Shown here in pieces: positions 24,271 through 32,032 of a stretch of DNA of 34,596 nucleotides (positions are counted from its first letter, which is position 1; each line of letters begins with the position of its first letter). The translations under genes were made by a program, and so were the position numbers. The stretch is from assembly GCA_022825195.1 (NCBI GenBank), contig JAJDYL010000216.1, forward strand, positions 1 to 34,596. Direction: 5' to 3'. Origin of the DNA: Alphaproteobacteria bacterium (GTDB taxonomy: Bacteria > Pseudomonadota > Alphaproteobacteria > Bin95). Below the pieces are notes generated by a model. It was not told the DNA's origin. It searched no databases and worked only from the letters and a program-made list of their open reading frames with translations.

Positions 24271-26003
24271 CCGAACGGCGCAACGACCCGACGCGGCGGA
24301 TGAATGGCGGCCGCGCCGTCGCCGAGATGCTGAACGCCTATGGCGGCGCGCCGATCTGGGGCATGGCCGGCTTCCAGCTCCTGCCTTTCTATGACGGCGT
24401 GCGCGCGCTCGGCATGACCCACACGCTCATCAATGACGAGCGCTGCGGGGCCTTCGCCGCCGACGCCTGGGCGCGCGTCACCGGCCGGCCCGGCGTGGTC
24501 GATGCGACGCTCGGCCCCGGCGCCACCAACCTGCTGACCGCGCTGGTGGAATCGCTGAATGCCGGCGTGCCGATGATCGCCGTGGTGGGCGACGCCAACC
24601 GGACGCACGCCTGGAAGAACATGACCCAGGAGACCCGCCAGATCGAGATGCTGGCGCCGGCGGTGAAGGAGGTGATCCGCGTCGAGGTCGGCGAGCGCAT
24701 CCCGGAGCATGTGCGCCGCGCCTTTGCCGTGGCGACGAGCGGCCGGCCGGGCCCCGTCATCCTCGACGTGCCGGAGGACATCGCCCATGGCGAGTTCGAT
24801 TTCAGCGAGGAAGCGCTCTATGTGGACGAGGCGTGCAAGCGCATTCCCTCGCTCCGCGCTCGCCCCGATGCGGCAGCGGTGGAACGCGCGGCGGCCCTCC
24901 TCGACCGCGCCGAACGGCCGCTGCTGCTCGCCGGCGGCGGCATCCACCTCTCCGAAGCCTGGGAGGCGCTCAGGCGTTTCGCCGAGACGCATGGCGTGCC
25001 GGTCGCGCACACCATGTCCGGCAAGGGCGCCATCGCCTGCACGCACCCGCTGTCGATGGGGCTGTTCGGGCGTTACGACCGCATCGCCAACGGGCTGATC
25101 GAGGAGGCCGACGCGCTCATCGCGGTCGGCTGCAAGCTCGGCGAGATCGCGACCAAGCGCTACACGCTGCCGCCCGCGCATATCCCGCTCATCCACCTGG
25201 AAATCGAGGCGGGCGAGATCGGGCGCGCCGTCCGCGCCCATACCGGCCTCTGGGGCGACGCCGCGGCCGGCCTCGACGACCTGGCGGCGGCCTGCGACGC
25301 GCGCATCGACCGCAGCGCCTGGACCGGCGAGACCGCCCGCCGCCACGCCGCCTGGCGCGAGGAGGCCCGCGCCCGCTACGAGAGCGCCGAGAGGCCGGTC
25401 AACATGGCGCGGCTCGTTCATGCCATCCGCACCGCGCTTCCCGACGACGGCATTCTCGTGGCCGACGGCGGCTTCGCCGGCCACTGGACGGGGCTGCTCT
25501 ACGACACGCGGCAGGCGGGGCGCACCTATATCGCCGACCGCGGCTTCGCCTCCATCGGCTACGGCCTGCCGGGCGGCATGGGCGCGGCGCTGGCCGCCGG
25601 CGACCGGCCGGTGGTGGCGCTCTCCGGCGACGGCGGCTTCAACATGACGCTCGGCGAGATCGAGACCGCGCGCCGCCTCGGCCTCGGCCTCACGGTCGCG
25701 GTCGTGAACAACGCCGCGTCGGGCTATGTGAAGGCGCTCCAGCACGCCATGTACGGGGGCCGCTACCAGTCCTCCGACCTCTCCGAGACCGACTATGCGG
25801 CCGCCGCCCGCGCGCTCGGCTGCCACGAGGTGCGCGTCGAAGACCCGGCCGACCTCGACGCCGCCTTTGCCGAAGCCATCGCCGAGCGGAACCGCCCGAG
25901 CGTCGTCGATGTGGTCGTCACCCGCGACCCGGCCCAGATGCTCCCCGGCATGGACAACCGCACTGCCGCCCCGAAGATCGAGCAGGGCGACAGGATCGCG
26001 TGA
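24267..26003 (+). CDS. ThDP-dependent enzyme, acetolactate synthase-like
   Basis: A 578-residue three-domain thiamine-diphosphate enzyme. The cofactor-activating glutamate is E58 (INDERCGAFAAD), the PYR domain continues with LGPGATNLLTAL, and the ThDP/Mg motif is GDGG (454-457) ending in NN (481-482). The length fits acetolactate synthase, benzoylformate decarboxylase and related lyases or decarboxylases. It is not in an ilv context and no regulatory subunit follows, so a catabolic 2-oxo-acid decarboxylase or carboligase is more likely (inference). It is coupled by ATGA to the duplicated protein and followed after 82 nt by an alpha/beta hydrolase. Confidence 0.88.
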   Translation: MTERRNDPTRRMNGGRAVAEMLNAYGGAPIWGMAGFQLLPFYDGVRALGMTHTLINDERCGAFAADAWARVTGRPGVVDATLGPGATNLLTALVESLNAGVPMIAVVGDANRTHAWKNMTQETRQIEMLAPAVKEVIRVEVGERIPEHVRRAFAVATSGRPGPVILDVPEDIAHGEFDFSEEALYVDEACKRIPSLRARPDAAAVERAAALLDRAERPLLLAGGGIHLSEAWEALRRFAETHGVPVAHTMSGKGAIACTHPLSMGLFGRYDRIANGLIEEADALIAVGCKLGEIATKRYTLPPAHIPLIHLEIEAGEIGRAVRAHTGLWGDAAAGLDDLAAACDARIDRSAWTGETARRHAAWREEARARYESAERPVNMARLVHAIRTALPDDGILVADGGFAGHWTGLLYDTRQAGRTYIADRGFASIGYGLPGGMGAALAAGDRPVVALSGDGGFNMTLGEIETARRLGLGLTVAVVNNAASGYVKALQHAMYGGRYQSSDLSETDYAAAARALGCHEVRVEDPADLDAAFAEAIAERNRPSVVDVVVTRDPAQMLPGMDNRTAAPKIEQGDRIA

Positions 26004-26085
26004 GGGCAGCGGCGCAAGCCCGGTTTCCGTCGGGGCCGCAAACGGTCTAGGCTGGAGCTTACCGGGGAAAGAGAGGGACAGCCGG

Positions 26086-26874
26086 ATGGCCGGGGGTTGC
26101 GAGGATTATTGGCAGGAGACGGGCGTGGCGGGGGTGCCAGTGCGCTATTGCCGCTGCGGCGCGGGCAGCCCGGTCGTGATCCTGCACCACGATATCGGCT
26201 GTCCGGATCGCGCGGCGTTCGCGGAGGCGCTGTCCGCGAGCCACGATGTGCTGATGCCGGTCCATCCCGGTTTCGGCCTCGGCAGCGAGCGGGCGGAGTG
26301 GATGCGCAGCGTGCGCGACCTGGCGGTGCTCTATCGTGGCCTGCTGGCGGGGCTCGGCATCGGGCGCGCGACTCTGGTCGGGCTCGGCTTCGGCGGCTGG
26401 GTGGCGGCCGAGATGGCAAGCATGGCGCCCGCCGATGTGGACCGGCTGGTGCTGGTCGGCGCCATGGGCCTCCAGCCGCGCGAGGGCTTCATCCTCGACC
26501 AGGCGCTGGTCGGCTATATCGACTATGCCCAGGCCTTCTTCAAGGAGCCCGCCGCCTTCGACGCGGTTTACGGCCGCGAGCCGACCAATGACCAGCTCGA
26601 GGCCTGGGACATCTGCCGCGAAATGTGCTTCCGCATCGCCTGGAAGCCCTACATGTACAGCCAGACCCTGGCCCCGCTGCTGGGCAGCGTCACGGCGCCG
26701 GCGCTGGTTGTGCACGGGGCGGACGACGGGGTGGTGCCGGCGGACTGCGCGGCGCAATATGCCGCCGCCCTGCCCGACGCCCGCCTCGAAACGGTGGCGG
26801 ATTGCGGCCACGCCGTCGCGCTGGAGCGCCCGGAGGTGCTGGCGCGGCTCGTTCAGGACTTCATCGGGGAGTAA
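26086..26874 (+). CDS. Alpha/beta-hydrolase-fold protein lacking the nucleophile serine
   Basis: A 262-residue alpha/beta hydrolase-fold protein. The oxyanion segment is LHHDIG (33-38), the acid is D213 or D214 (HGADDGVVP) and the histidine is H242 (DCGHAVALERPE). At the nucleophile elbow, where GxSxG is expected, it reads VGLGFGG, so position 101 is glycine (GGC where serine AGC would fit). It is thus not a classical serine hydrolase; it may be a cofactor-free lyase or oxygenase-like member, or inactive. The ATG at 26086 has gagaggga upstream. It is 6 nt ahead of the LLM monooxygenase gene, so the two are co-translated. Confidence 0.83.
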   Translation: MAGGCEDYWQETGVAGVPVRYCRCGAGSPVVILHHDIGCPDRAAFAEALSASHDVLMPVHPGFGLGSERAEWMRSVRDLAVLYRGLLAGLGIGRATLVGLGFGGWVAAEMASMAPADVDRLVLVGAMGLQPREGFILDQALVGYIDYAQAFFKEPAAFDAVYGREPTNDQLEAWDICREMCFRIAWKPYMYSQTLAPLLGSVTAPALVVHGADDGVVPADCAAQYAAALPDARLETVADCGHAVALERPEVLARLVQDFIGE

Positions 26875-26880
26875 CGGCCG

Positions 26881-28122
26881 ATGCACCTCATGTATTTCAC
26901 CGAGCAGCCCATGTCCACTTACCCGGCGGACAAGGGCCTGGAGTTCGGCGCGACGGCGCTGATGTTCTCCAACCGCTATTTCGACCCGGTGGACGGCAGC
27001 CGGCTCTACAACGAGTTCCTTGAGCAGTATCTCTACGCCGAGGAAGTCGGCATAGACGGCATCATGCTGAACGAGCACCACAATGCGCCGTTCTGCATGC
27101 AGGCCAAGGCCAACATCTTCGCGGCGATCCTGGCCGGCATGACCGAGAAGGTGAAGATCGTCATGCTCGGCAACCCGCTGCCGCTGTCGGAGAACCCGGT
27201 CCGGCTCGCCGAAGAGCTGGCGATGATCGACATGATCTCCAAGGGCCGTCTGGTTTCCGGCTTCGTGCGCGGCGGCGGCCAGGAGCAGCTCGCCGCCGGC
27301 GTCAACCCCGCCTACAACCGCGAGCGCTTCGAGGAGGCGCACGACCTCGTCGTCCGCGCCTGGACCGAGACCGGCCCCTTCCGCTTCGAGGGCCGGCACT
27401 ACCAGAACCGCGTGGTGAACCCCTGGGCGGTGCCGCTGCAGAAGCCCTATCCGCGCGTCTGGGTGCCGGGCGTCATCAGCCGCGAGACCATCGTGTGGGC
27501 GGCCGAGCAGCGCTATCCCTATATCGCGCTCAACACCTCCATCGCCGACACGAAGAAGATCTGGCAGACCTATGACGATGTGGCGCTGGAGGCCGGCTAC
27601 GAGGCCGGGCCGGAGAACCGCGGCTACCTGATCCAGGTGCATGTCTCGGACAATGAGGAAAAGGCCATCGAGAACGCGCGCCAGTTCCGCTGGATGCAGG
27701 GCGAGTTCACGGGCCTGGCACACCCCGTCTGGTCCACGCCGTCCGGCTATTCCTCGCCGCGCAACCGGCGCGCCTTCGTCGAGTTCGCCGCCGGCCGGCG
27801 GGCCAATCCGCGCGGGCAGACGAGCTTCGAGCAGCAGATGGAGGACCTGCGCATCATCGCCGGCACGCCGGACACGGTGGTGCCGAAGCTGCGCCGCATC
27901 CTGGAGGAAACGCGGCCGGGCATCCTCGCGCTCTGGGGCAATGACGGGACCGTGAGCCAGGAGGACTCGATGACCTGCATCCGCATGATCGGCACGGAGG
28001 TCTTCCCGGCGATCCGCGAGATCGCGAAGGAGCTCGACCTCAAGAGCCCCTTCGAGGCCGAGGCCCCCGTCTCGATCAGGTATTCGACGGACCTGAAGGC
28101 CCCGGCCGCCGCGGCGGAATAG
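26881..28122 (+). CDS. LLM-class flavin-dependent oxidoreductase (luciferase-like)
   Basis: A 413-residue bacterial luciferase-like TIM-barrel enzyme. Visible family features are LMYFTEQ at the start, GIMLNEHHNAPF (57-68 region), LGNPLPLSENPVRLAEELAM and the substrate/flavin loop GRLVSGFVRGGGQEQ. Such enzymes use reduced FMN supplied by a separate reductase, not seen here, to oxidise small organic molecules. The ATG has ggggag 8 nt upstream, within the end of the hydrolase gene. The pairing with the hydrolase suggests sequential steps on one substrate. A second, unrelated-in-detail LLM gene lies at 28509-29570. Confidence 0.9.
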   Translation: MHLMYFTEQPMSTYPADKGLEFGATALMFSNRYFDPVDGSRLYNEFLEQYLYAEEVGIDGIMLNEHHNAPFCMQAKANIFAAILAGMTEKVKIVMLGNPLPLSENPVRLAEELAMIDMISKGRLVSGFVRGGGQEQLAAGVNPAYNRERFEEAHDLVVRAWTETGPFRFEGRHYQNRVVNPWAVPLQKPYPRVWVPGVISRETIVWAAEQRYPYIALNTSIADTKKIWQTYDDVALEAGYEAGPENRGYLIQVHVSDNEEKAIENARQFRWMQGEFTGLAHPVWSTPSGYSSPRNRRAFVEFAAGRRANPRGQTSFEQQMEDLRIIAGTPDTVVPKLRRILEETRPGILALWGNDGTVSQEDSMTCIRMIGTEVFPAIREIAKELDLKSPFEAEAPVSIRYSTDLKAPAAAAE

Positions 28123-28141
28123 AGGCCGGCGGGCCGGTCTC
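28122..28141. terminator. Bidirectional hairpin between convergent genes
   Basis: 28122-28130 pairs with 28133-28141 (9 bp, one G:T). It overlaps the last base of the LLM stop codon and the stop codon of the opposing gene. With no T-run on either side it is a likely but unproven end structure for both transcripts. Confidence 0.4.
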
Positions 28142-28372
28142 AGGGGAAGAACTTGAGCGCAACCATGAGGCCTGCCAGCCCGGCGGCCACGGCGTAAAGC
28201 CTGTTGAGAAGTTCGGCCTTTAGAACCGCCAGATCGGCCCGGGTCGCCAATTGGTCCCGATCCGCGCTTGCAGCGGCGCGTCCCATTTCGGCAACCGCTT
28301 CGGCATGGTCAGGGTCCATGCCGGCGTCTTTCAGGCGCGGGCGGCGGCAAGCGTAACGAAGGCGGCGCTCAC
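28140..28372 (-). pseudogene. Frameshifted short DUF1640-type protein
   Basis: From a GTG at 28372 (gggg aag upstream) the frame reads VSAAFVTLAAARA then stops. The next frame continues LKDAGMDPDHAEAVAEM, then DQLATRADLAVLKAEL and a C-terminal membrane helix to 28140. Adding one C in the gcgcctgaaa region near 28334 joins them into ARALKDAGM, which is exactly the DUF1640 pattern seen at 22906. So a single-base loss has split a ~77-residue gene, or the assembly has an error. An internal ATG at 28319 could still give a ~59-residue product with the coiled coil and membrane helix. Confidence 0.62.
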
Positions 28373-28508
28373 GGGCTGGCACTTCCCCGGATGACCGGGC
28401 CGTTACCGCCGTTCCCCAAGGGTTGTCCGCCGGTTTCGCAACGGAAGATCATCGGGAGAAGTCCCTTGTGCCGACCATGGACAATGGGCCATGGCGGGAG
28501 GCGCGATG

Positions 28509-29570
28509 TCAAGGCCGCCGGATAACCGCCTCGGAGAAGCGGCGGATGTTGGCGAGCGCCTCTTCGCGCTCCATGGCGCCGAAGGCGAGCTGGCAAAGGA
28601 GGTGGCCGACTCCGGCGTCGCGGAGCGCGGCGACCTGCGCGCGCACGCGGGCGGGCGAGCCCCAGATCGAGCCGGTTTCCATCGCCTGCGCCACCGCCTC
28701 GCCGTCGGAGACCGAGGGGTCGCTCATCGCGTTCAGCATGGCCGGGTCGATCTCGAAGTCCGGCGGGTTGAGGGCGGCGCGCAAATGCATGATATGGGCG
28801 CGGGCCGCCACCAGGTGCGCGTAGAGCCGGTCTTCCGCCTCGGCGTCCGAGTCCGCCACATAGACATTGCGCCAGACCGCGGCGTCCGCCAGCAGCCGGG
28901 CGCGGTCCGCAGGCGCACGGCCGCCCGCCTCCAGCCCCTCGGCATAGAGCTTCCAGCGCGCCGGGATCGCCTCCAGCGGCAGGCGCGTCGTGAGCAGCGG
29001 CAGCCCCGCCTCGCCGCATTCCCGGAATGACGCCGGCGAGATCGCCGAGCGCCAGAGCGGCGGTCCCGGCCGCTGCACCGGCCGCGGGCGGAGCTCCGGC
29101 ATCTCGAAGTCGTGGAAGGCGCCCTTGTGGCGGAACGGCGCCTCGGTCCAGACCCGCTCCAGGATGGAGACGGTCTCGGCCATGCGCGCGCGGGAATCGC
29201 CGCTGCGCAGGCCGTAGCCGACAAATTCGTATTCGTTGTAGACGGTGCCCTTGCCGATGCCGATGTCGATGCGCCCGCCGGAGAGGTTGTCGAGCAGGGA
29301 GAGCTGCGTCGCAAGCCGCACGGGATGGTGGAACGGCGCCTGCACCACGGCGAAGCCGATCCTGAGCCGCGTCGTGCGCATGGCGAGCGCGGCGGCGAAG
29401 GTGAGCGCGTCGCAATAGACGCTCTCGCCGGTGAAATAGTGCTCCGTCAGCCAGACATCGGAGAAGCCCGCGGCCTCGGCCGCCTCCGCGAGCGCGATCT
29501 GGTCGGCGATGCGCTCCCGGTCCGCCTCCGGCGCCGGCGAGGCCGACAGCGTCAGCCAGCCGAACTTCAC
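28509..29570 (-). CDS. LLM-class flavin-dependent oxidoreductase (luciferase-like), second copy
   Basis: A 353-residue luciferase-like protein. Visible blocks are AEAAGFSDVWLTEHYFTGES, VVQAPFHHPVRLATQLSLLD and GGRIDIGIGKGTVYNEYEF, all typical of FMN-dependent monooxygenases of the alkanal/nitrilotriacetate type. The start is a GTG at 29570 with a weak purine-rich leader. It runs against the 26881 LLM gene and differs from it in length and loops, so it is not a recent duplicate. Its substrate is unknown. The 126 nt downstream (28383-28508) hold no gene I can support. Confidence 0.88.
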   Translation of the reverse strand: MKFGWLTLSASPAPEADRERIADQIALAEAAEAAGFSDVWLTEHYFTGESVYCDALTFAAALAMRTTRLRIGFAVVQAPFHHPVRLATQLSLLDNLSGGRIDIGIGKGTVYNEYEFVGYGLRSGDSRARMAETVSILERVWTEAPFRHKGAFHDFEMPELRPRPVQRPGPPLWRSAISPASFRECGEAGLPLLTTRLPLEAIPARWKLYAEGLEAGGRAPADRARLLADAAVWRNVYVADSDAEAEDRLYAHLVAARAHIMHLRAALNPPDFEIDPAMLNAMSDPSVSDGEAVAQAMETGSIWGSPARVRAQVAALRDAGVGHLLCQLAFGAMEREEALANIRRFSEAVIRRP

Positions 29571-29618
29571 GCCTTCGTCACTTTCGCTGTCGCCTTTGCC
29601 CGGAAGAGTCCGCCGCTG

Positions 29619-29942
29619 TCAGGCGGCGGGGCGGCGCCCGGCGATCGCCTCGCGGAGGCCGTCGAGCAGGCCCTCGAGCCGCGCCTGCCCGTGTTCGACC
29701 GCCCGCAGCCGGTCGTCGATCACGTCTATGCGGGCGCCGAGGCTTTTGTTGAGGTCGTCGATGCGCTTGTTGGTCTCGTCGATGCGTGCGCCGAGGCTCT
29801 TGTTGAGGTCGTCGATGCGCCTGTTGGTCTCGTCGATGCGCGCACCGAGACGCTCCTCGAGCCGCGCGTTGCTGCGCAGCAGCAGCGCCGCGACGGCGAT
29901 GAGGATGGCAGGCGTAAGCCAGGCGGACAGTTCCAGCGGCAT
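29619..29942 (-). CDS. Small membrane-anchored coiled-coil protein with 18-residue repeats
   Basis: A 107-residue protein. A membrane helix (AWLTPAILIAVAALLL, about 7-22) is followed by a coiled coil built of 18-residue units LGARIDETNKRIDDLNKS (32-49 and 50-67, with a degenerate third at 68-85). The ATG at 29942 has aaagg 7 nt upstream. The tail is short and basic. No function can be assigned; such proteins are usually structural or scaffolding. It lies 48 nt ahead of the LLM gene on the same strand. Confidence 0.65.
   Translation of the reverse strand: MPLELSAWLTPAILIAVAALLLRSNARLEERLGARIDETNRRIDDLNKSLGARIDETNKRIDDLNKSLGARIDVIDDRLRAVEHGQARLEGLLDGLREAIAGRRPAA
29742..29849 (-). repeat. Two tandem 54-bp coding repeats
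   Basis: Two in-frame 54-bp units in the coiled-coil gene differ at only a few bases and encode LGARIDETN(R/K)RIDDLNKS. This marks a recent tandem duplication. Confidence 0.75.
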
Positions 29943-30080
29943 AGACGACCTTTCTTTCGGCGCGGAGTGTGCCCGCAACGGAGCGCGCCGGCAAGGGTCG
30001 CCCGCGCCCGCTTGCCTTTGCATTTCGCGGCCGGCTGGATTATGGCAGGGGCTTCGAGGGAACGGGAGGGGCGCTTCCCC

Positions 30081-31061
30081 ATGAATGCCACGAATAGGCG
30101 CAAGGTGCTCTGCGTGCAGGGCATGCCGAAGGCGGGGCTCGACCTGTTCGCGGCCCGCGACGACATCGAGGTCGAGATCGTCCATGAGGGCCCGGATTTC
30201 GACCTCCGGGAGCATCTGGCCGACATCCACGGAATCACCCTCTTCGGCACGCCCTACAGGCGCGATCTGATCGCGGCCACGCCCAACCTGGAGGTCTGCT
30301 CGCGCTTCGGCGTCGGCTTCGACTCGGTGGACGTGCCCGCGCTGACCGAGCGCGGCGTGCCGCTGATGGTCGCCGGCACCGCCAATTCGGTCACCGTGGC
30401 CGAGCACGCCATGTTCATGATGCTCGACCTCGCCAAGATGGCGCGCCCGTTCCATGCGGGCGTCGCGGCCGGGAATTTCGCCGTGCGCAACCAGTATTCG
30501 GCCCTCGACCTCTTCGAGAAGCGGCTCCTGGTGGTCGGTTTCGGGCGCATCGGCTCGAACACGGTGAGGCGCGCCCTCGCCTTCGACATGGATGTGCAGG
30601 TTTTCGACCCCTATGCGGACCCCGCGGCCGTGCGCGCGGCCGGGGCGGAGCCGGTGGACGGTCTCGACAGGGCGCTGGCGGAGGCGGACTTCGTCACCGT
30701 GCATTGCCCGCGGAACGAGGAGACCTACGGCATGATCGGCGCCGCGCAGCTCGCGCGGATGAAGCCCACCGCGATCATCGTCACCACGGCGCGCGGCGGC
30801 ATCGTCAACGAGGCCGCGCTGATCGAGGCGCTGCGGAACCGGACCATCCTGGCGGCCGGCGTCGATGTGTTCGATCCGGAGCCGCCGCTGCCCGGCAACC
30901 CGCTCTTCACCATGGACAATGTGCTGCTCACGCCGCACACGGCGGGCGTGACCCGCGAATCGATGGACCGCATGGCGATCGTCACCTGCCAGAACGTGAT
31001 CGACGTCTTCGACGGCAGGCCCGTCCCCGCCCATGTGGTCAACAAGGAAGTCCTCGGCTAA
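30081..31061 (+). CDS. D-2-hydroxyacid dehydrogenase (phosphoglycerate dehydrogenase-like)
   Basis: A 326-residue NAD-dependent dehydrogenase. The nucleotide loop is GFGRIG (153-158) and the catalytic residues are R238 (TTARGG), E267 (DPEPP) and H286 (LTPHTAG). The substrate loop ANSVTVAEHAMFMML resembles the SerA-like branch, but the C-terminal ACT domain is absent, so this is the short form acting on a 2-hydroxy or 2-oxo acid. The ATG at 30081 has gggagggg upstream. It lies 14 nt before an HpcH/HpaI aldolase gene, suggesting a small two-gene operon. Confidence 0.9.
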   Translation: MNATNRRKVLCVQGMPKAGLDLFAARDDIEVEIVHEGPDFDLREHLADIHGITLFGTPYRRDLIAATPNLEVCSRFGVGFDSVDVPALTERGVPLMVAGTANSVTVAEHAMFMMLDLAKMARPFHAGVAAGNFAVRNQYSALDLFEKRLLVVGFGRIGSNTVRRALAFDMDVQVFDPYADPAAVRAAGAEPVDGLDRALAEADFVTVHCPRNEETYGMIGAAQLARMKPTAIIVTTARGGIVNEAALIEALRNRTILAAGVDVFDPEPPLPGNPLFTMDNVLLTPHTAGVTRESMDRMAIVTCQNVIDVFDGRPVPAHVVNKEVLG

Positions 31062-31075
31062 GGAACGCAAAAGAC

Positions 31076-31870
31076 ATGCGCAAGAACAACGTCCTCGAAA
31101 CCTGGAAGGCCGGCGGCGCGGTCGTCAATGGCTGGCTCGCGATCCCGAGCGGCTTCTCCGCGGAGGTCATGGCCGGTTGCGGCTGGGACAGCGTCACCAT
31201 CGACCTCCAGCACGGCATGGTCGATTACACCGCCGCCGTGCCCATGCTGCAGGGGATCTCGCTGTCCGACGCGACGCCGATGGCGCGCGTGCCCTGGCTG
31301 GAGCCGGGCATCATCCAGAAGCTGCTCGACGCCGGCAGCTACGGCATCATCTGCCCGATGATCAACACCCGGGAGGAATGCGAGAAGCTGGTCTCCTGCT
31401 GCAACTACGCGCCCAAGGGCTCGCGCAGCTTCGGGCCGATCCGGGCGGTCATGTACGCCGGCGCGGACTATGGCGAGCACGCCAACGACACGGTGCTCGC
31501 GATCGCCATGATCGAGACCCGGCAGGCCATCGACAATCTGGACGACATCCTGTCCACGCCGGGGCTCGACGGCATCTATGTCGGCCCCTCGGACCTCTCG
31601 CTCTCGCTCGGCCACGCGCCGCAGCTCGACACGGAGGTGCCGGAGGTGGTGGCGGCCATCGACACCATCCTCGCCGGGGCGAAGAGGCACGGCGTGCCGG
31701 CGGGCCTGCATTGCGGCGCGCCGGAATATGCCGCGCGCATGTTCGAGAAGGGCTTCCAGCTCGCCACCATCGCAAACGACAGCCGCCTGATGGCCGCCGG
31801 CGCCGCGGCCGCCGTCGCCGCGCTGAAGGGCAAGATGGCCGACAGCAACATTTCCGGCAGCCCCTACTGA
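31076..31870 (+). CDS. HpcH/HpaI family aldolase
   Basis: A 264-residue class II pyruvate aldolase of the 4-hydroxy-2-oxo-heptanedioate aldolase family. The active-site features are H46 (LQHG), R71 (ARVP), the metal ligand E147 (MIETRQA) and D173 (GPSDLSLSLG). It would cleave a 4-hydroxy-2-oxo acid into pyruvate and an aldehyde, needing a divalent metal. The ATG at 31076 follows aagga and begins MRKNNVLETWKAGG, the usual family start. It is downstream of the 2-hydroxyacid dehydrogenase in the same direction. Confidence 0.9.
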   Translation: MRKNNVLETWKAGGAVVNGWLAIPSGFSAEVMAGCGWDSVTIDLQHGMVDYTAAVPMLQGISLSDATPMARVPWLEPGIIQKLLDAGSYGIICPMINTREECEKLVSCCNYAPKGSRSFGPIRAVMYAGADYGEHANDTVLAIAMIETRQAIDNLDDILSTPGLDGIYVGPSDLSLSLGHAPQLDTEVPEVVAAIDTILAGAKRHGVPAGLHCGAPEYAARMFEKGFQLATIANDSRLMAAGAAAAVAALKGKMADSNISGSPY

Positions 31871-31884
31871 GCCGGGGCTTGTCC

Positions 31885-31906
31885 GCGCCCGCTACCCGGC
31901 GGGCGC
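31885..31906. terminator. Hairpin after the aldolase gene
   Basis: gcgcccgc (31885-31892) pairs perfectly with gcgggcgc (31899-31906) around a 6-nt loop, 15 nt after the aldolase stop and touching the stop of a small opposing frame. There is no T-run, so it is a possible Rho-assisted or bidirectional end. Confidence 0.4.
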
Positions 31907-31999
31907 GGCGGGCCGTTCGTTGCGGCCGACGATACAGGCTTCGAGGAAGTCCATCCTGCCTGCTAGCCGGCTCAGCCGGTCGCGGATTGCGCCGGCCAT
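31892..31999 (-). CDS. Possible 35-residue protein next to the holin gene
   Basis: An ATG at 31999 opens a 35-codon frame starting MAGAIRDRLSRLAGRMDFLE, a charged amphipathic stretch that could form a coiled coil, then CIVGRNERPAAPAG. It starts 34 nt after the holin stop on the same strand and its stop lies in the hairpin at 31885-31906. The ribosome-binding site is weak (gggaa). The first 25 residues look protein-like but no family is recognised, so this is tentative. Confidence 0.35.
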   Translation of the reverse strand: MAGAIRDRLSRLAGRMDFLEACIVGRNERPAAPAG

Positions 32000-32032
32000 C
32001 AAGGGCAATTCCCGGCCCACCGGGAAAGGCTC

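Noticed and set aside
28464..28494. Palindromic ccatgg pair (28475 and 28489) in the 28383-28508 spacer
   Set aside because: Two restriction-site-like hexamers 14 nt apart with an imperfect surrounding stem; no promoter or gene relation was found, so it is not listed as an operator.
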